7,306 nucleotides of DNA from an uncultured Bacteroidales bacterium (GCA_937886455.1 CALGCU010000225.1:1-7306); one strand, 5' to 3'; counted from the first letter of the stretch, positions 1-6,802 are shown. Numbers and translations are program-made. The notes: generated by a model from the letters alone, not told the origin.

Positions 1-12
1 CTGGTGGCACCA
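1..12 (+). tRNA. Possible 3' end of a tRNA, cut by the window edge
   Basis: The first 12 bases end in ACCA, as a tRNA with an encoded CCA tail would: bases 2-8 would be the 3' half of the acceptor stem, base 9 (A) the discriminator and 10-12 the CCA. A perfect intrinsic terminator starts two bases later, and no plus-strand protein gene is there to need it, which fits a small RNA gene ending here. The implied 5' acceptor half would be GCCACCA. The T-arm and anticodon lie outside the window, so neither identity nor existence can be confirmed. Confidence 0.3.
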
Positions 13-13
13 C

Positions 14-43
14 AAAAAAGAGACTTATACAAGTCTCTTTTTT
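14..43. terminator. Perfect 13-bp hairpin, probable bidirectional intrinsic terminator
   Basis: Bases 14-26 (AAAAAAGAGACTT) pair without mismatch with 31-43, around the four-base loop ATAC. The stem is flanked by A-runs on one side and T-runs on the other, so RNA from either strand forms a stem followed by U residues. On the plus strand it would end the putative tRNA at 1-12. On the minus strand it would end transcription leaving the 424-1602 gene and the small ORFs after it. Confidence 0.8.
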
Positions 44-89
44 GTTTATATGTACCATACACAAGAACAAATTAAGGCTCAGTAGAAAT

Positions 90-185
90 TTAGTGTGGGT
101 AAGCATATAAATTGGCAATCCTGAAAAGGAAGAATTTCTTATCAACCACACCTCTTAAGTTTGCTCTAACCAATGTTATTTCCAT
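90..185 (-). CDS. Possible 31-residue peptide (weak)
   Basis: A minus-strand ATG frame encodes 31 residues beginning MEITLVRANLRG and ending ANLYAYPH. AAGGAG stands two bases before the ATG, which is closer than an effective Shine-Dalgarno would be, and Bacteroidota rarely use one. The peptide is basic and has no recognisable domain, signal sequence or membrane segment. It starts 17 bases after the stop of the upstream small ORF, so the two could be a tandem pair, but frames of this length occur by chance. It could also be the remnant of a longer gene. Confidence 0.13.
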   Translation of the reverse strand: MEITLVRANLRGVVDKKFFLFRIANLYAYPH

Positions 186-202
186 TTCTCCTTGCTACGT
201 TC

Positions 203-331
203 TCATACATTCCAATAAGTAGAGTACTCTATGTTGTTCTCCGTTAGCCATGCGAGCATATTATTATATGAAACATATCCATCTTGCGAGAACCTGTTGT
301 ACAGATAACGAATAATACCATAAACTACCAT
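203..331 (-). CDS. Possible small membrane-anchored peptide, 42 residues (weak)
   Basis: From an ATG at 329-331 this minus-strand frame encodes 42 residues starting MVVYGIIRYLYNRFSQDG and ending ENNIEYSTYWNV. The frame stays open upstream to a stop at 395-397. Those extra codons (332-394) encode a strongly hydrophobic run (IIVQVIVLIAM) that would complete a transmembrane helix followed by Arg/Tyr-rich residues. No ATG, GTG or TTG start exists in that extension, so a full helix would need a rare start such as ATT. The gene would sit 92 bases after the stop of the 424-1602 gene. It could be a real small membrane protein, a decayed gene or chance. No family is recognised. Confidence 0.2.
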   Translation of the reverse strand: MVVYGIIRYLYNRFSQDGYVSYNNMLAWLTENNIEYSTYWNV

Positions 332-423
332 AGCTATAAGAACTATTACTTGTACTATAATCTTTATTTCTAACGTAATTAAAGCTATTTGTATTTAGTA
401 AAAATTCTTCTTATCTATAATTA

Positions 424-1602
424 TCAATTATTTCTCTCAATACATGAAGACAGGTCAAGATAATCACATTTACCTTTCATAATCAATTCTATATATTTTG
501 TCAACATTCGACCTTTAATAGAACCTTCATTTAATCTGATTATATTATAGTAAAATGGATGAGGATTTTTCCCATCTATACGGAAATAGACAAACTTGTC
601 TTGATAATAATCAATGGTAATTTTACGAATTCGTTCTTCTTGCATTGGAATACTTGCATCAGAAGTGAGTATATAATGCCCATTTTGTTTCCCAACATAC
701 AGTTCTTTATGTTGTAAACTAACATCTTTATCCAATCTGCCGACAACATTATCTTTCCCGCACCAAGGACACTCCTTTCGAATATTTTCATAGCAATGAC
801 CATTAGGACATACCTTCCAACGAGGATCCTTCATCTCTTCATTAATTCGCTCTTGCTCTTTTCTCTCTGCTTCCTGTTTGGCTCTAACCTCTAACATTTC
901 ATAGTAGTTATCAATGCGTACAGTATATCTATTACCCCTTTTGCACTCTATTTCCATATAACTGTTTCTATCCGATTCAGGAATTAGAGCCATACATTCT
1001 TTAAAATTGCCAAGATTGCGGTAAAGTTCAGCCAATAACATTCGTTCTTCCCGATTGTCTTTGTTTAATAAATTCAATAATGCAAGGCAATTGCTCTTGT
1101 ACTCTTTAGAATCAAGAAGGTTATAATTAACTCTTAAATCTTCTGAGGGCGAATTTACAAAAGTTCTTCCTGTGACTCTATCATTATAACCTCGCCAGAT
1201 CATTAATCGAATATATAATTCTGTTTCCGGGAAAACATCTATTGCTCTATATAAATCATCCATTGACAGATGTTCGCATTCGTAATAGCGAGGTGAAGGT
1301 TTAGCCTCTCTCCTTGTCCCCGAAATTAAACTTTTCCATTTTTCCCATAGCGAGATTTTTGCAATCTCCTCCTGTGGGTAACTTAAAGTTTCTTCTGAAA
1401 AAGATTCTAATCGGCTTAACATAAGGATAGTTCCGCACCCTCCACATTTGGTAATATTGGGGTACTCCGGCAACATTGGAGCAAACATTTTCCCGTCAGA
1501 ATACACCTTTGCTCCAAACGTATTCCCACTTCGCAAACTATACGAGTGTAAGTAGGCTCCACAAACAGGGCATTTATAAAATAAATCCGGTCCAAGTATC
1601 AT
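424..1602 (-). CDS. Hypothetical protein with two zinc-ribbon-like cysteine modules
   Basis: This 392-residue protein has no signal peptide or membrane segment and is probably cytoplasmic. At the N-terminus, CPVC (residues 11-14) and CGGC (53-56) form two CxxC knuckles 38 residues apart, a probable zinc ribbon. Residues about 165-210 are helical and TPR-like (LLNLLNKDN, LLAELYRNLGNF). Residues 233-258 are a highly charged helix rich in Glu, Lys and Arg. A second module follows at 265-281: CPNGHCYENIRKECPWCG, with C265, H269 or C270, C278 and C281 as likely ligands. The rest (about 300-392) looks alpha/beta and has no cysteine pair. The CPNGHxY...CPWC form recalls small zinc ribbons that I associate with FHA, von Willebrand or kinase modules in Bacteroidota, but no such domain is visible. 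It starts at an ATG 70 bases after rsgA ends, without a clear terminator or strong promoter between, so read-through from rsgA is plausible. Function unknown. Confidence 0.85.
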   Translation of the reverse strand: MILGPDLFYKCPVCGAYLHSYSLRSGNTFGAKVYSDGKMFAPMLPEYPNITKCGGCGTILMLSRLESFSEETLSYPQEEIAKISLWEKWKSLISGTRREAKPSPRYYECEHLSMDDLYRAIDVFPETELYIRLMIWRGYNDRVTGRTFVNSPSEDLRVNYNLLDSKEYKSNCLALLNLLNKDNREERMLLAELYRNLGNFKECMALIPESDRNSYMEIECKRGNRYTVRIDNYYEMLEVRAKQEAERKEQERINEEMKDPRWKVCPNGHCYENIRKECPWCGKDNVVGRLDKDVSLQHKELYVGKQNGHYILTSDASIPMQEERIRKITIDYYQDKFVYFRIDGKNPHPFYYNIIRLNEGSIKGRMLTKYIELIMKGKCDYLDLSSCIERNN

Positions 1603-1672
1603 AATGTCTTTAAATAAAATTTACTACTGTTTGATAAATAATTTTTTTGAGTTGTGATAATTTACAGGGTGG

Positions 1673-2584
1673 TTATCTATATTTACCGGCATTGATATCT
1701 TCAAGGATACTGAGGTAACTTTGGTACCTTGATTGCGCTATGAAATGATTATCCACCGCTTCTCTCACTGCACATCCGGGCTCTGAGCGGTGTGTGCAGT
1801 TGTCAAATCTGCAGTGTGCTCCGTAATGAAATATCTCTTTAAAATAGTGGCTTACCTCCCATTGGTCCATATCAATGAGCCCGAATCCCTTTATGCCCGG
1901 TGTGTCAATGAGGTGTGTTTCAGGATTTATGTCATACATTTCTGAGAATGTTGTGGTGTGCATTCCTTTGTGATGTGATGAAGATATGTCTGATACTCTT
2001 GCTTGTGCATTAGGCACTAGGTGATTGATAAGTGTAGATTTTCCCACACCTGAGTTTCCAGATAAGAGTGTTGTTTTTCCTTGTAGCAAATTTGCGAGTT
2101 GTTCTGTGCCATTTTGTTGTGTGAAGGATGTTGGCACACATGGATATCCAATAGATGTGTATAGATTAATAAATGCTTGCAAGTATTCCTGGTCATATTC
2201 GTCAAGTAAATCCACTTTGTTGACGGCTATGATTGTGGGAATTCTATAGGCTTCAGTTGAAGTGATAAATCTGTCTATAAACGCCAGTGGTGTTTCAGGA
2301 TTCTTGAGTGTTACCACAAGTAGCACCTGGTCAACATTAGCTGCGATAACATGTAGTTGTTTAGAAAGGTTAGCCGGTTTTCTGACTACATAATTAGTTC
2401 TGTCTTGAATATGATGAATGAGTCCCGCTTCATTAAATTCCACCCAATCACCCACAGCAATGGGGTTGGTGCTTTTAATCCCTTTAATGCGGAAATTACC
2501 TTTTATTTTACAATCAAATACTTCTCCTTCATTTGTGCGTACTTGATAGCCGCTTCCTGTGTTTTTTATGACTAATCCTTTCAT
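1673..2584 (-). CDS. rsgA: RsgA, circularly permuted GTPase for 30S ribosome maturation
   Basis: RsgA (YjeQ/YloQ) binds the 30S subunit late in assembly and hydrolyses GTP to release maturation factors and check the decoding centre. The 303 residues show the diagnostic permuted order of GTPase motifs: NKVD (G4) at 122-125, the P-loop GNSGVGKST at 176-184, switch I HTTT at 209-212 and DTPG (G3) at 227-230. Residues 1-70 fit the N-terminal OB fold. The C-terminal zinc finger has all four ligands, C258, C263, H265 and C271 (C-x4-C-x-H-x5-C). Length is normal and nothing is missing. The ATG start has no Shine-Dalgarno and lies 21 bases after the outer-membrane barrel gene, so rsgA is probably transcribed with it from the promoter at 3723-3752. 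Confidence 0.97.
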   Translation of the reverse strand: MKGLVIKNTGSGYQVRTNEGEVFDCKIKGNFRIKGIKSTNPIAVGDWVEFNEAGLIHHIQDRTNYVVRKPANLSKQLHVIAANVDQVLLVVTLKNPETPLAFIDRFITSTEAYRIPTIIAVNKVDLLDEYDQEYLQAFINLYTSIGYPCVPTSFTQQNGTEQLANLLQGKTTLLSGNSGVGKSTLINHLVPNAQARVSDISSSHHKGMHTTTFSEMYDINPETHLIDTPGIKGFGLIDMDQWEVSHYFKEIFHYGAHCRFDNCTHRSEPGCAVREAVDNHFIAQSRYQSYLSILEDINAGKYR

Positions 2585-2605
2585 TGTGTAGGTTATTGAC
2601 TTATT

Positions 2606-3703
2606 TCAGAATGCTTCAGTTGCAGTGAGATAAAAACTCCATGTATTGGGGTTTGCCAGATTTTTCCATTCCCCATAATTATTTCTTGCTACGTCAAATC
2701 TCAGGTTTACTTTTGCTTGGTTGAATGTGACTCGTAGTCCTGCTCCATATCCTATTTTAGGTACGTTCCATTCCCATTTTTTCCAATTATACACATCAGC
2801 CACACTACCAAATACAGCAGCTTTGATAAATCTCCATATCGGTAGGCGTAGTTCAGCTTGCAGGGCAATAGCCATATCATCACGCCACATTCCTCTGCGC
2901 ACTCCCCTTGCTATATCAGTTCCTCCGAGTGTTGGCAAACATTGTGGGATGTTTTCAGACTGGTAGAGCATGTCTGCGTAAAGTTGCAAAGCAAGTACAC
3001 ATTTATGTATTGTGATGAATTGGCGTAGGTCAGTTTGTAGTTGTAGTGTACGTGTGGTAGAGCCGAGTGTAGGTTCCGTAGCCAAAAGCAATGTCTTGAA
3101 GAATGTGCCTTTATTCGGATAAAATGTATTATCTCGAGTATCATAGGTACATGCAAAACCTAATCCCCATAGACAAAATGTGCTATATAGATGGGTGGAT
3201 GTTGTATTGTTCATTTTTTCATAGTGCATGAAAAAAGCAGGTCCGAGCATCCAGTTTTTTCCCACTGACCATTGCGGTTGCAGTTTGAGTTGCACACGTA
3301 TAGGGTCATACAGTTGAGGAGTTGGCAGGAGATTAGTGATGTCATTTCCTATACCATAAAAGTAGTCAGGGAATCTTCCCACTGCGCATGATGCATAGAG
3401 ATAGTTATTATTTCCGATGTATAATTTAGCGTTAGCATTAATGGAGTATTGATGATTGAGTGCATATTTTGCATAGTAGGTAACAGAACTTGTTTTAGTA
3501 GCTTTGGACATTTTGAAATAGTTTGCACCCGAAACACCAAATGTCCAGTTAGTTTCAGGTGTGTAGTCTACCGTGGGTAGTATGTAAAAAGAGTGCTTCG
3601 CCCACCACTCGCTTTTTAGCCATGCTACTGAGTCGTTTTTAGCATGCGTGAATAGTGGAAGACAGAATATCAGTGCCAATATGTTTAGCAGACGATGTTT
3701 CAA
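2606..3703 (-). CDS. Omp85/BamA-type outer-membrane beta-barrel without POTRA domains
   Basis: This 365-residue protein begins with a signal peptide (residues 1-21: basic MKHR, hydrophobic core, cleavage near THA). The mature part is rich in alternating aromatic and polar strands and ends in Phe, as outer-membrane barrels do. Two Omp85-superfamily hallmarks are visible: YDTRDNTFYPNKGTFF at 187-202, and the loop-6 type RGVRRGMWRDD at 266-276 followed by a strand with ELRLPIW. At this length only the 'surface antigen' barrel is present, so it is not the essential BamA. Relatives are annotated as BamA/TamA-family outer-membrane proteins, and its substrate is unknown. The start codon is TTG. Upstream in frame there is no ATG before a stop at 3728-3730, and the next internal Met (residue 65) would lose the signal peptide. 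It has its own promoter and leads into rsgA. Confidence 0.88.
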   Translation of the reverse strand: MKHRLLNILALIFCLPLFTHAKNDSVAWLKSEWWAKHSFYILPTVDYTPETNWTFGVSGANYFKMSKATKTSSVTYYAKYALNHQYSINANAKLYIGNNNYLYASCAVGRFPDYFYGIGNDITNLLPTPQLYDPIRVQLKLQPQWSVGKNWMLGPAFFMHYEKMNNTTSTHLYSTFCLWGLGFACTYDTRDNTFYPNKGTFFKTLLLATEPTLGSTTRTLQLQTDLRQFITIHKCVLALQLYADMLYQSENIPQCLPTLGGTDIARGVRRGMWRDDMAIALQAELRLPIWRFIKAAVFGSVADVYNWKKWEWNVPKIGYGAGLRVTFNQAKVNLRFDVARNNYGEWKNLANPNTWSFYLTATEAF

Positions 3704-3722
3704 ATAGTTTTGATTTTGACTA

Positions 3723-3752
3723 CAAAGTTAGTTGTTTCCGTTTATTTCACAA
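3723..3752 (-). promoter_or_regulatory. Bacteroidota-type promoter for the outer-membrane barrel gene
   Basis: Read on the minus strand, a TTG (3750-3752) is followed after exactly 19 bases by TAACTTTG (3723-3730). This matches the primary sigma-factor pattern of Bacteroidota (TTG at -33, TAnnTTTG at -7). The box ends about 20 bases before the TTG start codon at 3701-3703, giving a short leader. A terminator for the preceding gene lies just upstream, so a new transcription unit starts here. Confidence 0.72.
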
Positions 3753-3793
3753 GTGTTTGAGCAGTGTGTATGTTTGTATAATTACGCAAAAAC

Positions 3794-3830
3794 AAGGAGT
3801 GAAAACATTTTTAATATATTTTCACTCCTT
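3794..3830 (-). terminator. Intrinsic terminator after the CaCA antiporter gene
   Basis: AAGGAGTGAAAA at 3794-3805 pairs perfectly with 3819-3830 (12 bp) around a 13-base AT loop. On the minus strand the stem is followed by GTTTTTGC, a U-run, and it lies 34 bases after the stop of the antiporter gene. It separates that gene from the downstream barrel-rsgA unit. Confidence 0.82.
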
Positions 3831-3864
3831 TGTATGTATTTTTTATGTTACTCCGTTCAAGAGT

Positions 3865-4818
3865 TTATCCTTGCATAATCATATAGACGGTGAAAGTGAT
3901 ATACATCAACAGGAGTATAGCCGAGCATGCTCTTCCTTGCAGTTTAGTTCGGGCAGTGAATAGCCAGAATACTATTGTTCCCAACATGAGGAAAGCAATG
4001 TCCATATTAAAACGTGGTGAATAGGTCAATGGAGAGATGAGAGAACATATAGGCAGGATGAAGAGTAGGTTGAAGATATTACTTCCAATGACATTAGCAA
4101 TAGCAATGTCGTTTTTCTTGCGTATGGCTGCCGTGACCGATGTGGCCAGTTCAGGTAGAGATGTTCCCATAGCTACAATGGTCATACCAATGAGTTTTTC
4201 GCTCATACCCCATTCTTCAGCAAGAAAAATAGCATTATCAACAAGTAGGTTTCCTCCATAGATAAGCCCTCCGAGTCCTAAGAGAATGAATCCTATGGAA
4301 GTCCAGAGATTTGGCATAGGTTCATTTGTAACATCAGTTTCTTGACGGTTTTGCATAGCCATTCTCATTACATAGATCATGTATGCAGCAAAAATGGTAA
4401 GCATGATGAGTCCTTCCCACCAACTGATAGTATAGTTAGTAGAATTAAATGGGATTAAGAATCCCATCAACAGCAATACAACAGCTCCCAATAAAGAGTA
4501 TGGTGCATCTACCTTGATGATACTTTTATTGACTGTCATTGGAAAGATGAGTCCAGCCACACCCAGTATAAGCAAGAGATTAAAGATATTACTTCCCACC
4601 ACATTGGCAATAGCAATATCATTAGCACCTTTAAGTGAAGCACTTGCACTAACCACTAACTCCGGCATTGAAGTACCAAAAGCCACAATCACTAATCCAA
4701 TAACCAATTCAGATACTCTAAGACGTTGCGCTAATTTAGATGCGCCATTTACCAACCAATCTGCTCCAAGGATAACTAATAATAGTCCTAAACAGAATAA
4801 TAATAGATGAACAAGCAT
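3865..4818 (-). CDS. CaCA-superfamily Na+(or H+)/Ca2+ antiporter, YrbG-like
   Basis: This inner-membrane cation exchanger probably expels Ca2+ in exchange for Na+ or H+. Its 317 residues form two homologous, inverted halves of about five membrane helices each, the usual bacterial length. Each half carries an alpha-repeat: GTSMPEL at 48-54 with NDIAIANVVGSN at 66-77, and GTSLPEL at 218-224 with NDIAIANVIGSN at 236-247. The acidic E53 and E223 and the paired Asn residues N72/N77 and N242/N247 occupy the positions that line the ion-binding site in this family. A hydrophilic loop (about 155-170) links the halves. It starts at an ATG. The 275 bases upstream hold no consensus promoter that I can see (GAAATTTA at 4831-4838, read as TAAATTTC, is one base off), and a strong terminator follows. 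Ion specificity cannot be read from the sequence. Confidence 0.93.
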   Translation of the reverse strand: MLVHLLLFCLGLLLVILGADWLVNGASKLAQRLRVSELVIGLVIVAFGTSMPELVVSASASLKGANDIAIANVVGSNIFNLLLILGVAGLIFPMTVNKSIIKVDAPYSLLGAVVLLLMGFLIPFNSTNYTISWWEGLIMLTIFAAYMIYVMRMAMQNRQETDVTNEPMPNLWTSIGFILLGLGGLIYGGNLLVDNAIFLAEEWGMSEKLIGMTIVAMGTSLPELATSVTAAIRKKNDIAIANVIGSNIFNLLFILPICSLISPLTYSPRFNMDIAFLMLGTIVFWLFTARTKLQGRACSAILLLMYITFTVYMIMQG

Positions 4819-5093
4819 GTTTAAAGATTTGAAATTTACTTAAGACTATATAACTAATACCCCTTAACAACACTCATTAAGTTCAATTTGTTCACTTGTG
4901 TTGCATTTAAGGTGATTTTTGTTTGAATAAATTTTGACAATAGCAGTAAAAACCTTTGCATGCCTTATGTTTCTTATGGAAATCTTTTCATCTTTCTTTC
5001 AATTACATAGTTCGCTATGTTCTCTCAAGAAACACAAAAATCATCTCTATAATAATTCATAAATCATTTGCAAGGCAATTTATAGAAATCCCC
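4819..5093. other. Gap between chromate transporter and antiporter genes
   Basis: No convincing gene lies here on either strand, and I find no trace of a second chromate-transporter half. A short inverted repeat stands at 5005-5020 (ACATAG, loop TTCG, CTATGT); it has no U-run in either direction, so it is not a standard terminator. The gap should hold the end of the chromate-transporter transcript and the promoter of the antiporter, but neither is clearly recognisable. I see no known riboswitch structure. Confidence 0.45.
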
Positions 5094-5642
5094 TTAATTT
5101 GTTTTTGGAGGCAAATAGCAATGCACTATTATACCCACGACGATAGCAACCATGACGATGAGTATCGGAGACACATTCAACTGCCAAATCAGCAGTGCGG
5201 CTACTATGGGTATAAATGCTGTTTTCCAAGTGAGTTTTGCTGCTTTTGACATTCTCCACAGTGGTGCCACAATGAGTGCAACTACAGCGGGGCGTATTCC
5301 TTTGAATATACGTTCCACTACCGGGTTGTCAGCAAAGGAGGTAAAACAGATGGCTATGGTGAGTATGATAAGAAAAGATGGCAGTGCACTTCCGAGTGCG
5401 CATGTGATACTTCCTTTGACACCCTTCAGTTTGTATCCGACAAATATCGACGTATTAATCGCAATAACTCCCGGTGCAGACTGAGCCATCGCTACCATGT
5501 CAATAAATTCTTCTTCCTCCATCCATTTTCTCTTCTCCACCACTTCGTGTTGTATGAGCGGAATCATGGCATATCCACCTCCGAGTGTGAAACTACCGAT
5601 GCGGAAGAATGAAGAAAAGAGTTGCCAGTAGAGGTTGGACAT
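5094..5642 (-). CDS. Short-chain chromate transporter (CHR family, single-domain)
   Basis: The CHR family includes chromate efflux proteins (ChrA). Long members hold two homologous halves; short members, like this 182-residue one, are a single half and usually occur as adjacent pairs. The conserved half is complete: FTLGGGYAMIPLI at 18-30 with W40, QSAPGVIAINTSIFVGYKL at 54-72, the GSALPSF stretch at 84-90, and GIRPAVVALI at 115-124. It is very hydrophobic with several membrane helices, the last at about 158-175. The ATG lies 11 bases after the stop of the upstream lipoprotein gene, so the two are very likely one transcript. No second half is found downstream in the gap to 4818, nor immediately upstream. 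It may act as a homodimer, or its partner may be elsewhere. Chromate as the true substrate is only a family label. Confidence 0.92.
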   Translation of the reverse strand: MSNLYWQLFSSFFRIGSFTLGGGYAMIPLIQHEVVEKRKWMEEEEFIDMVAMAQSAPGVIAINTSIFVGYKLKGVKGSITCALGSALPSFLIILTIAICFTSFADNPVVERIFKGIRPAVVALIVAPLWRMSKAAKLTWKTAFIPIVAALLIWQLNVSPILIVMVAIVVGIIVHCYLPPKTN

Positions 5643-5653
5643 GTGTTGAGAAT

Positions 5654-6784
5654 CTATTGAGCTATGAGTTTTGCTATTTTTTTATCCAGTTCTGCGAATG
5701 GAATGTTCCTTCCTACAATTTCACCTGTTTTGTCAAAGAGGAAGGTGGTGGGCAATTCTGTGACATTGTATAGTCGTAGTGCTGCTTCATTTTGTTGTTG
5801 CGTACCTCTAACTGAAATCCATGGCAGTGTTAGAACAGATTCCTCCCAAAATAATTTATTGGGGTCGGGCGACACTTGGTAGATTTGGAATCCTTGTTTG
5901 TGGTATTTGTTATAGAGTTCTCGCAGTTCAAATGTGTATGCCACATTGTCTTGAATAGCCGAGAGCGAAAAGTCGAGCAAGAATACTTTTCCTTGTAGTG
6001 AAGACATTTTGTGAAGATTGCCATTCACATCAGGTAGTTCTATATCTAAGAATCCTATAGATGCTTTGGCTATCATCTGTTGTATGGTGTCTTGGTTTCT
6101 TTGTACACGTTCAGCATTGACTATATCTAAGACAGTGTTGTAGATATTTTTGCTTCTATCATAGTGGGGCATATAAGTGTGAAACGCAGTGGCTACAGCC
6201 GAAAAGAACTTACGATCTTCCTTGTCGTAGGGTGTGAAGAGGAAGAGTTGGTCCATCTTTTGGTAGAGTGCGTAGTATGCCACAATAGAACGTGGGTTTT
6301 GGAGTATGATTTGTTTTGCTTTTTGTTTGTGTTGTTCGATTTGGTCAAGCAGCAGTTGTATGCTGTCGGTGTTATTTCCTGTTAATTGATATTGTTTTTG
6401 CAGTTGCAGTGCAGACTGTCTGAGTTGTTGCATTTGCAGCGCTTTTTGTGAACCTTCAATATTTGTTGGATTGTCGAGTGTATTAGCACAAGCTGTGATA
6501 GTGATTGTTTCGCAGGAATCCACCGGAAAAAGGAAATGTTTGTTTCCGAGTCTTAATCTGTAGATATCAGGATGAGTGGGAGATGTGGCTTTTATTGTAA
6601 AATTTCCTTGTTGATTGATGGTAGTAGAATCAATCAGTATATTTTTGGTCAGTGCCATTTGTTCCAGATAGATTGTTTGATTGGCAGCATTGTCAATTTT
6701 TCCTTTTATTTGAAAGGTGTTTTGCTTGCAGCATGCTGTAGCAAGTACACAGAGGGTTATGAATAGGTAATGTTTTAGTGTCAT
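5654..6784 (-). CDS. DUF4369 / TlpA-like thioredoxin-fold lipoprotein lacking the CxxC motif
   Basis: I take the ATG at 6782-6784 as the start (376 residues). A TTG at 6803-6805 extends the frame by seven codons but overlaps the probable promoter box. Residues 1-18 are a lipoprotein signal peptide with an LATAC lipobox and Cys18 as the lipidated residue; no acidic export signal follows, so it probably faces the periplasm. Residues about 24-115 match the DUF4369 type (FQIKGKIDN, IYLEQM, GNFTIKA). A helical linker follows (about 115-240), then a thioredoxin fold at 246-376: LQGKVFLLDF (263-272) and the cis-proline region ELPTTFLFDKTGEIVGRN (343-360). Where TlpA/ResA proteins carry WASWCxPC, this one has SLSAIQDN, and the domain has no cysteine, so disulfide exchange is not possible. 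It probably has a structural, binding or chaperone role. The gene leads an apparent operon with the chromate transporter. Confidence 0.9.
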   Translation of the reverse strand: MTLKHYLFITLCVLATACCKQNTFQIKGKIDNAANQTIYLEQMALTKNILIDSTTINQQGNFTIKATSPTHPDIYRLRLGNKHFLFPVDSCETITITACANTLDNPTNIEGSQKALQMQQLRQSALQLQKQYQLTGNNTDSIQLLLDQIEQHKQKAKQIILQNPRSIVAYYALYQKMDQLFLFTPYDKEDRKFFSAVATAFHTYMPHYDRSKNIYNTVLDIVNAERVQRNQDTIQQMIAKASIGFLDIELPDVNGNLHKMSSLQGKVFLLDFSLSAIQDNVAYTFELRELYNKYHKQGFQIYQVSPDPNKLFWEESVLTLPWISVRGTQQQNEAALRLYNVTELPTTFLFDKTGEIVGRNIPFAELDKKIAKLIAQ

Positions 6785-6802
6785 GATGTGTATATTTTTT
6801 TG

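Larger units (their letters stand above)
44..423. other. AT-rich 380-base gap with two weak small ORFs
   Basis: No gene of ordinary size is present on either strand. The minus strand holds two short open frames, listed separately (90-185 and 203-331). A perfect 12-base palindrome, TAGAGTACTCTA, lies at 220-231 inside the second. I see no promoter matching the Bacteroidota pattern, no further tRNA, no insertion-sequence ends and no hairpin beyond the terminator at the left edge. The stretch may simply be the 3' flank of the gene that ends at 424. Confidence 0.5.

Noticed and set aside
1..43. tRNA-type attachment site for an integrated element
   Set aside because: The 14 bases at the left edge do not recur elsewhere in the window, and there is no integrase.
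424..1602. Defence or toxin-antitoxin role for the zinc-ribbon protein
   Set aside because: No nuclease, NTPase or toxin motif is visible, and no partner gene of that kind is next to it. Function is left open.
4819..4860. Metal-sensing riboswitch ahead of the antiporter
   Set aside because: Some cation exporters are controlled that way, but I could not find a conserved pairing pattern or motif of any known class here.
4854..4961. A 35-codon minus-strand ORF (start MQRFLLLLSKF) before the antiporter gene
   Set aside because: There is no promoter, no recognisable domain and only chance length. The hydrophobic start is suggestive, but not enough to list it as a gene.
4819..5093. Decayed second half of the chromate transporter pair
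   Set aside because: Reading this gap in the minus-strand frames shows none of the CHR motifs (GGGY, SAPG, GIRPA), and stops are frequent.
4956..5249. Plus-strand frame of 97 codons overlapping the end of the chromate transporter gene
   Set aside because: It is His/Cys/Tyr-rich, antisense to a well-conserved gene and matches nothing. The other plus-strand frames inside the minus-strand genes were dismissed for the same reason.
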